A DNA stretch of 64,000 nt from Pseudomonas fluorescens (lineage in GTDB: Bacteria; Pseudomonadota; Gammaproteobacteria; Pseudomonadales; Pseudomonadaceae). The notes under the pieces are model-generated. The model did not search any database, had not been told where the DNA came from, and saw only the letters and a program-made list of their open reading frames with translations. The stretch covers positions 613,706-677,705 of the forward strand of contig NZ_MRST01000025.1 in the NCBI RefSeq assembly GCF_001902145.1. The letters are read 5' to 3'. This document shows, piece by piece, positions 61,777 through 64,000 of the stretch. Position 1 is the first letter of the stretch. Every line of letters starts with the position of its first letter. The translations under genes and the position numbers were made by a program.

Positions 61777-63669
61777 TCAAACCCGTGGATCGCCGGGGGC
61801 CTTGACCGGCGCTGCATATTGCGGCTTGAGGTGGCCTTCCTGGTCGAGCAGCCAGGCATCCATGATTTGTCGCACCACAGGCCCGGCTACACGGCCGCCG
61901 GCCTCACCGTTTTCGATCATGACTGAAATCACGATTTTCGGATGTTCGGCCGGCGCAAAGCCGACGAACAAGGCGTTATCGCGATGCCGCTCCAACGTCT
62001 TGTTGCGGTTGTAGCGCTCACCCTGCTTGATCGCCACCACCTGGGCGGTACCACTCTTGCCGGCGATGCGGTATTGCGCGCCTTGCGCTGCCGCTCGGGC
62101 GATACCGCGGGGATCGTGCATCACCAATTGCATGCCATGGTTGACCTGCTCCCAGCCACGCGGGTCCTTGAGGATCACGTTGGGAATTGGGTGCTCATCC
62201 ACCGGTGGCACACCATTGATTGTCTTGGCCAGGTGCGGTCTGTTCCATACGCCTTTGTTGGCGATCAATGCAGTGGCCTGGGCCAATTGCAGCGGTGTTA
62301 CTTGCATGTAGCCTTGGCCAATGCCGAGGATCACGGTTTCACCTGGGAACCACGGCTGGCGTCGGGTTGCACGCTTCCAGGCTTGGGATGGCATTAAGCC
62401 GGCAGACTCCTCGAACATATCCAGGGACACTTTCTGACCCAGGCCGAACTCGGCCAGATAGTCGTGCAGGCGATCGATCCCGAGTTTATGGGCCAGATCA
62501 TAGAAGTAAGTGTCGTTGGAACGCATGATGGCCGCGTCCATGTCCACCCAGCCGTCACCACTGTGGTTCCAGTTGCGGTACTTATGGTCAAAGTCTGGCA
62601 ACTGATAGTAACCCGGGTCGAACACTCGGGTTTGTGGAGTAACAACGCCACTGTCGAGACCGGCGATGGCCACTTCCGGCTTGATGGTTGAGCCCGGCGC
62701 ATAGAGCCCGCGTAGCACGCGGTTGAACAGCGGTCGGTCAATGGAGTCGTGCAGCGCAGCGTACTCCTTGAAGCTAATGCCTGTGACAAACAGGTTCGGA
62801 TCGAAACTCGGCTTACTGACCATAGCCAGTACTTCACCGGTCTGCGGGTCCAGGGCGACCACCGAACCACGACGGTCACCCAAGGCCTCTTCGGCAGCTT
62901 CCTGTAGCTTGACGTCGAGGCTCAGGACAATATTTTTGCCAGGGATTGGATCGGTGTGCTTGAGCACGCGCAGCACACGGCCCTGTGCGTTGGTCTCTAC
63001 CTCTTCATAACCGACATGGCCATGCAGTTCAGACTCGTAAAAACGCTCGATTCCGGTTTTGCCGATAGATTGGGTACCGCGGTACTCCACCGAATCAAGG
63101 GTCTTGGATTCCTTTTCGTTAATACGACCGACGTAGCCAATGGAGTGGGCAAAGTGCGCGCCCAGAGGGTAGTGGCGAACGAATTGTGGCTCGACGTCCA
63201 CGCCAGGTAGACGGAACTCGTTGACGGCCAAAACGGCGATCTGCTCTTCGGTCAACTCGTAGAACAACGTGACGGGAACAAACGGGTGACGGGCCTGCTT
63301 GAGCGCCTTATCAAACACCGCACGGTCTTCAGCAGGCAGGTGCAGCAGATTGACGACTTCGTCCAGCTCACCCTTGAGGTCGGCTGTGCGCTCACGGGTG
63401 ATGGTCAAGTTGTAACTCGGGCGGTTGTCGGCCAGGACTACGCCATTACGGTCATAGATCAAGCCGCGAGTCGGTGTGATGGGCAGTACGTGGACCCGGT
63501 TGTTTTCCGAAATTGTGGAGTGGTAGTCGTACTGCACGACCTGCAGGAAATACATGCGGCCTACCAGCGCACACGTGATCCCAATCACCAGCAATGCGCA
63601 GGCAAACAAGCGTTTGTTAACCAGGCGGTTTTCTTTTTCATGATCTTTGATAGGTATCGGTTCAGGCAT
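61777..63669 (-). CDS. mrdA: Penicillin-binding protein 2 (peptidoglycan transpeptidase)
   Basis: A 630-residue class B PBP. The cytoplasmic N-terminus is followed by a single membrane helix at about 20-42. The pedestal domain has ITPTRGLIYDRNGVVLADNR. The transpeptidase domain has SxxK at Ser327 (APGSTIKP), SND at 384-386 (MRSNDTYFYDLAHKLG) and KSGT at 537-540. It cross-links wall peptides during cell elongation. In pseudomonads the housekeeping mrdA is usually followed by rodA and mltB; here a convergent GFA gene lies downstream and the 5S gene upstream, so this is probably a second copy. Confidence 0.93.
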   Translation of the reverse strand: MPEPIPIKDHEKENRLVNKRLFACALLVIGITCALVGRMYFLQVVQYDYHSTISENNRVHVLPITPTRGLIYDRNGVVLADNRPSYNLTITRERTADLKGELDEVVNLLHLPAEDRAVFDKALKQARHPFVPVTLFYELTEEQIAVLAVNEFRLPGVDVEPQFVRHYPLGAHFAHSIGYVGRINEKESKTLDSVEYRGTQSIGKTGIERFYESELHGHVGYEEVETNAQGRVLRVLKHTDPIPGKNIVLSLDVKLQEAAEEALGDRRGSVVALDPQTGEVLAMVSKPSFDPNLFVTGISFKEYAALHDSIDRPLFNRVLRGLYAPGSTIKPEVAIAGLDSGVVTPQTRVFDPGYYQLPDFDHKYRNWNHSGDGWVDMDAAIMRSNDTYFYDLAHKLGIDRLHDYLAEFGLGQKVSLDMFEESAGLMPSQAWKRATRRQPWFPGETVILGIGQGYMQVTPLQLAQATALIANKGVWNRPHLAKTINGVPPVDEHPIPNVILKDPRGWEQVNHGMQLVMHDPRGIARAAAQGAQYRIAGKSGTAQVVAIKQGERYNRNKTLERHRDNALFVGFAPAEHPKIVISVMIENGEAGGRVAGPVVRQIMDAWLLDQEGHLKPQYAAPVKAPGDPRV

Positions 63670-63837
63670 TTCTACAACATCTCGTTGAAAAAGGTCGACG
63701 CCGCATCCTGCGGATAAAGATCAATCCTTGTGAAAATGTGCTGCACCATAGCAAAAATGCAGAAACACTTTGTATCGAATTCCCTCAACGGCAGCTTATT
63801 TAATGTTGCTGAAAGCGCTGGAATTTTCGAGCGCCCA

Positions 63838-63874
63838 AAACAAAACCCCAACTGCTTTCGCAATTGGGGTTTCG
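63838..63874 (-). terminator. Terminator of the rRNA operon
   Basis: Directly after the 5S gene, on the minus strand: AACCCCAATTGC, loop GAAA, GCAGTTGGGGTTTTG, a strong stem with one mismatch and a T run. Confidence 0.9.
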
Positions 63875-63881
63875 GAATTTA

Positions 63882-63998
63882 ATCTTGACGATGACCTACT
63901 CTCACATGGGGAAACCCCACACTACCATCGGCGATGCATCGTTTCACTGCTGAGTTCGGGATGGGATCAGGTGGTTCCAATGCTCTATGGTCGTCAAG
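63882..63998 (-). rRNA. rrf: 5S ribosomal RNA
   Basis: The minus strand carries the conserved gammaproteobacterial 5S core (GAACCACCTGATCCCATCCC; GCCGATGGTAGTGTGGGGTT) and pairing ends TTGACGA/TCGTCAA. The exact 5' end is at or within a base or two of the window edge, so rRNA genes 23S and 16S are expected just outside to the right. Confidence 0.95.
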
Positions 63999-64000
63999 AA

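Noticed and set aside
1..64000. tRNA genes, prophage genes, insertion sequences
   Set aside because: No cloverleaf with CCA end, integrase, transposase or terminal inverted repeats of IS type were found by reading; only REP-class repeats are present.

Overview
The window is chromosomal DNA from a fluorescent Pseudomonas, most likely the P. fluorescens group. The 5S rRNA at the right edge, the REP/REPIN repeats built on GGAGC-type palindromes, the GC-rich codon usage, a complete psl exopolysaccharide cluster and the ctpM-transporter-tlpQ-bqsSR gene order all point there. No phage, plasmid or CRISPR signals were seen.

Layout. 1-2.2 kb: edge of an AI-2E/PerM-type permease and the tRNA hydroxylation peptidase-like gene yegQ (trhP). 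2.2-10.8 kb: a sensory block of a malate-type chemoreceptor, an ion/organic solute antiporter, a dCache chemoreceptor, and a four-gene operon encoding two PepSY proteins plus a BqsR/BqsS-like two-component system with its own near-consensus operator. 10.8-15.1 kb: patatin-like lipase, queD and codBA (cytosine uptake and deamination). 15.1-20.8 kb: an orphan type VI secretion module (vgrG, DUF4123 adaptor, lipoprotein, class 3 lipase). 21-23.6 kb: a DapF-like protein in which both catalytic cysteines are serine, and an MFS transporter. 23.6-26.3 kb: three genes, each preceded by its own hrp box (HrpL sigma factor promoter); two encode related NolX/HrpK-like repeat proteins. This is probably a satellite locus of a type III secretion regulon and is the most unusual part of the window.

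26.4-30.4 kb: fecIRA (ferric citrate signalling and uptake). 30.6-34.1 kb: an overlapping trio of SDR, GH15 glucosidase and alpha/beta hydrolase. 34.1-35.8 kb: divergent GlxA-type regulator and isonitrile hydratase inhA. 35.8-36.3 kb: a composite of interspersed repeats. 36.4-41.2 kb: LysE exporter and a second sigma/anti-sigma/TonB receptor set.

41.7-56.9 kb: a psl operon in the order A-B-C-D-E-F-G-H-I-J, a hexapeptide acetyltransferase, then K, with most genes overlapping by 1-4 bases. It encodes lipid carrier priming, sugar nucleotide supply, glycosyl transfer, polymerisation, flipping and export. 56.9-64 kb: DUF4174 protein, glutathione transferase, DNA polymerase II, SRPBCC protein, GFA-type protein, an mrdA (PBP2) without a rodA neighbour, and 5S rRNA.
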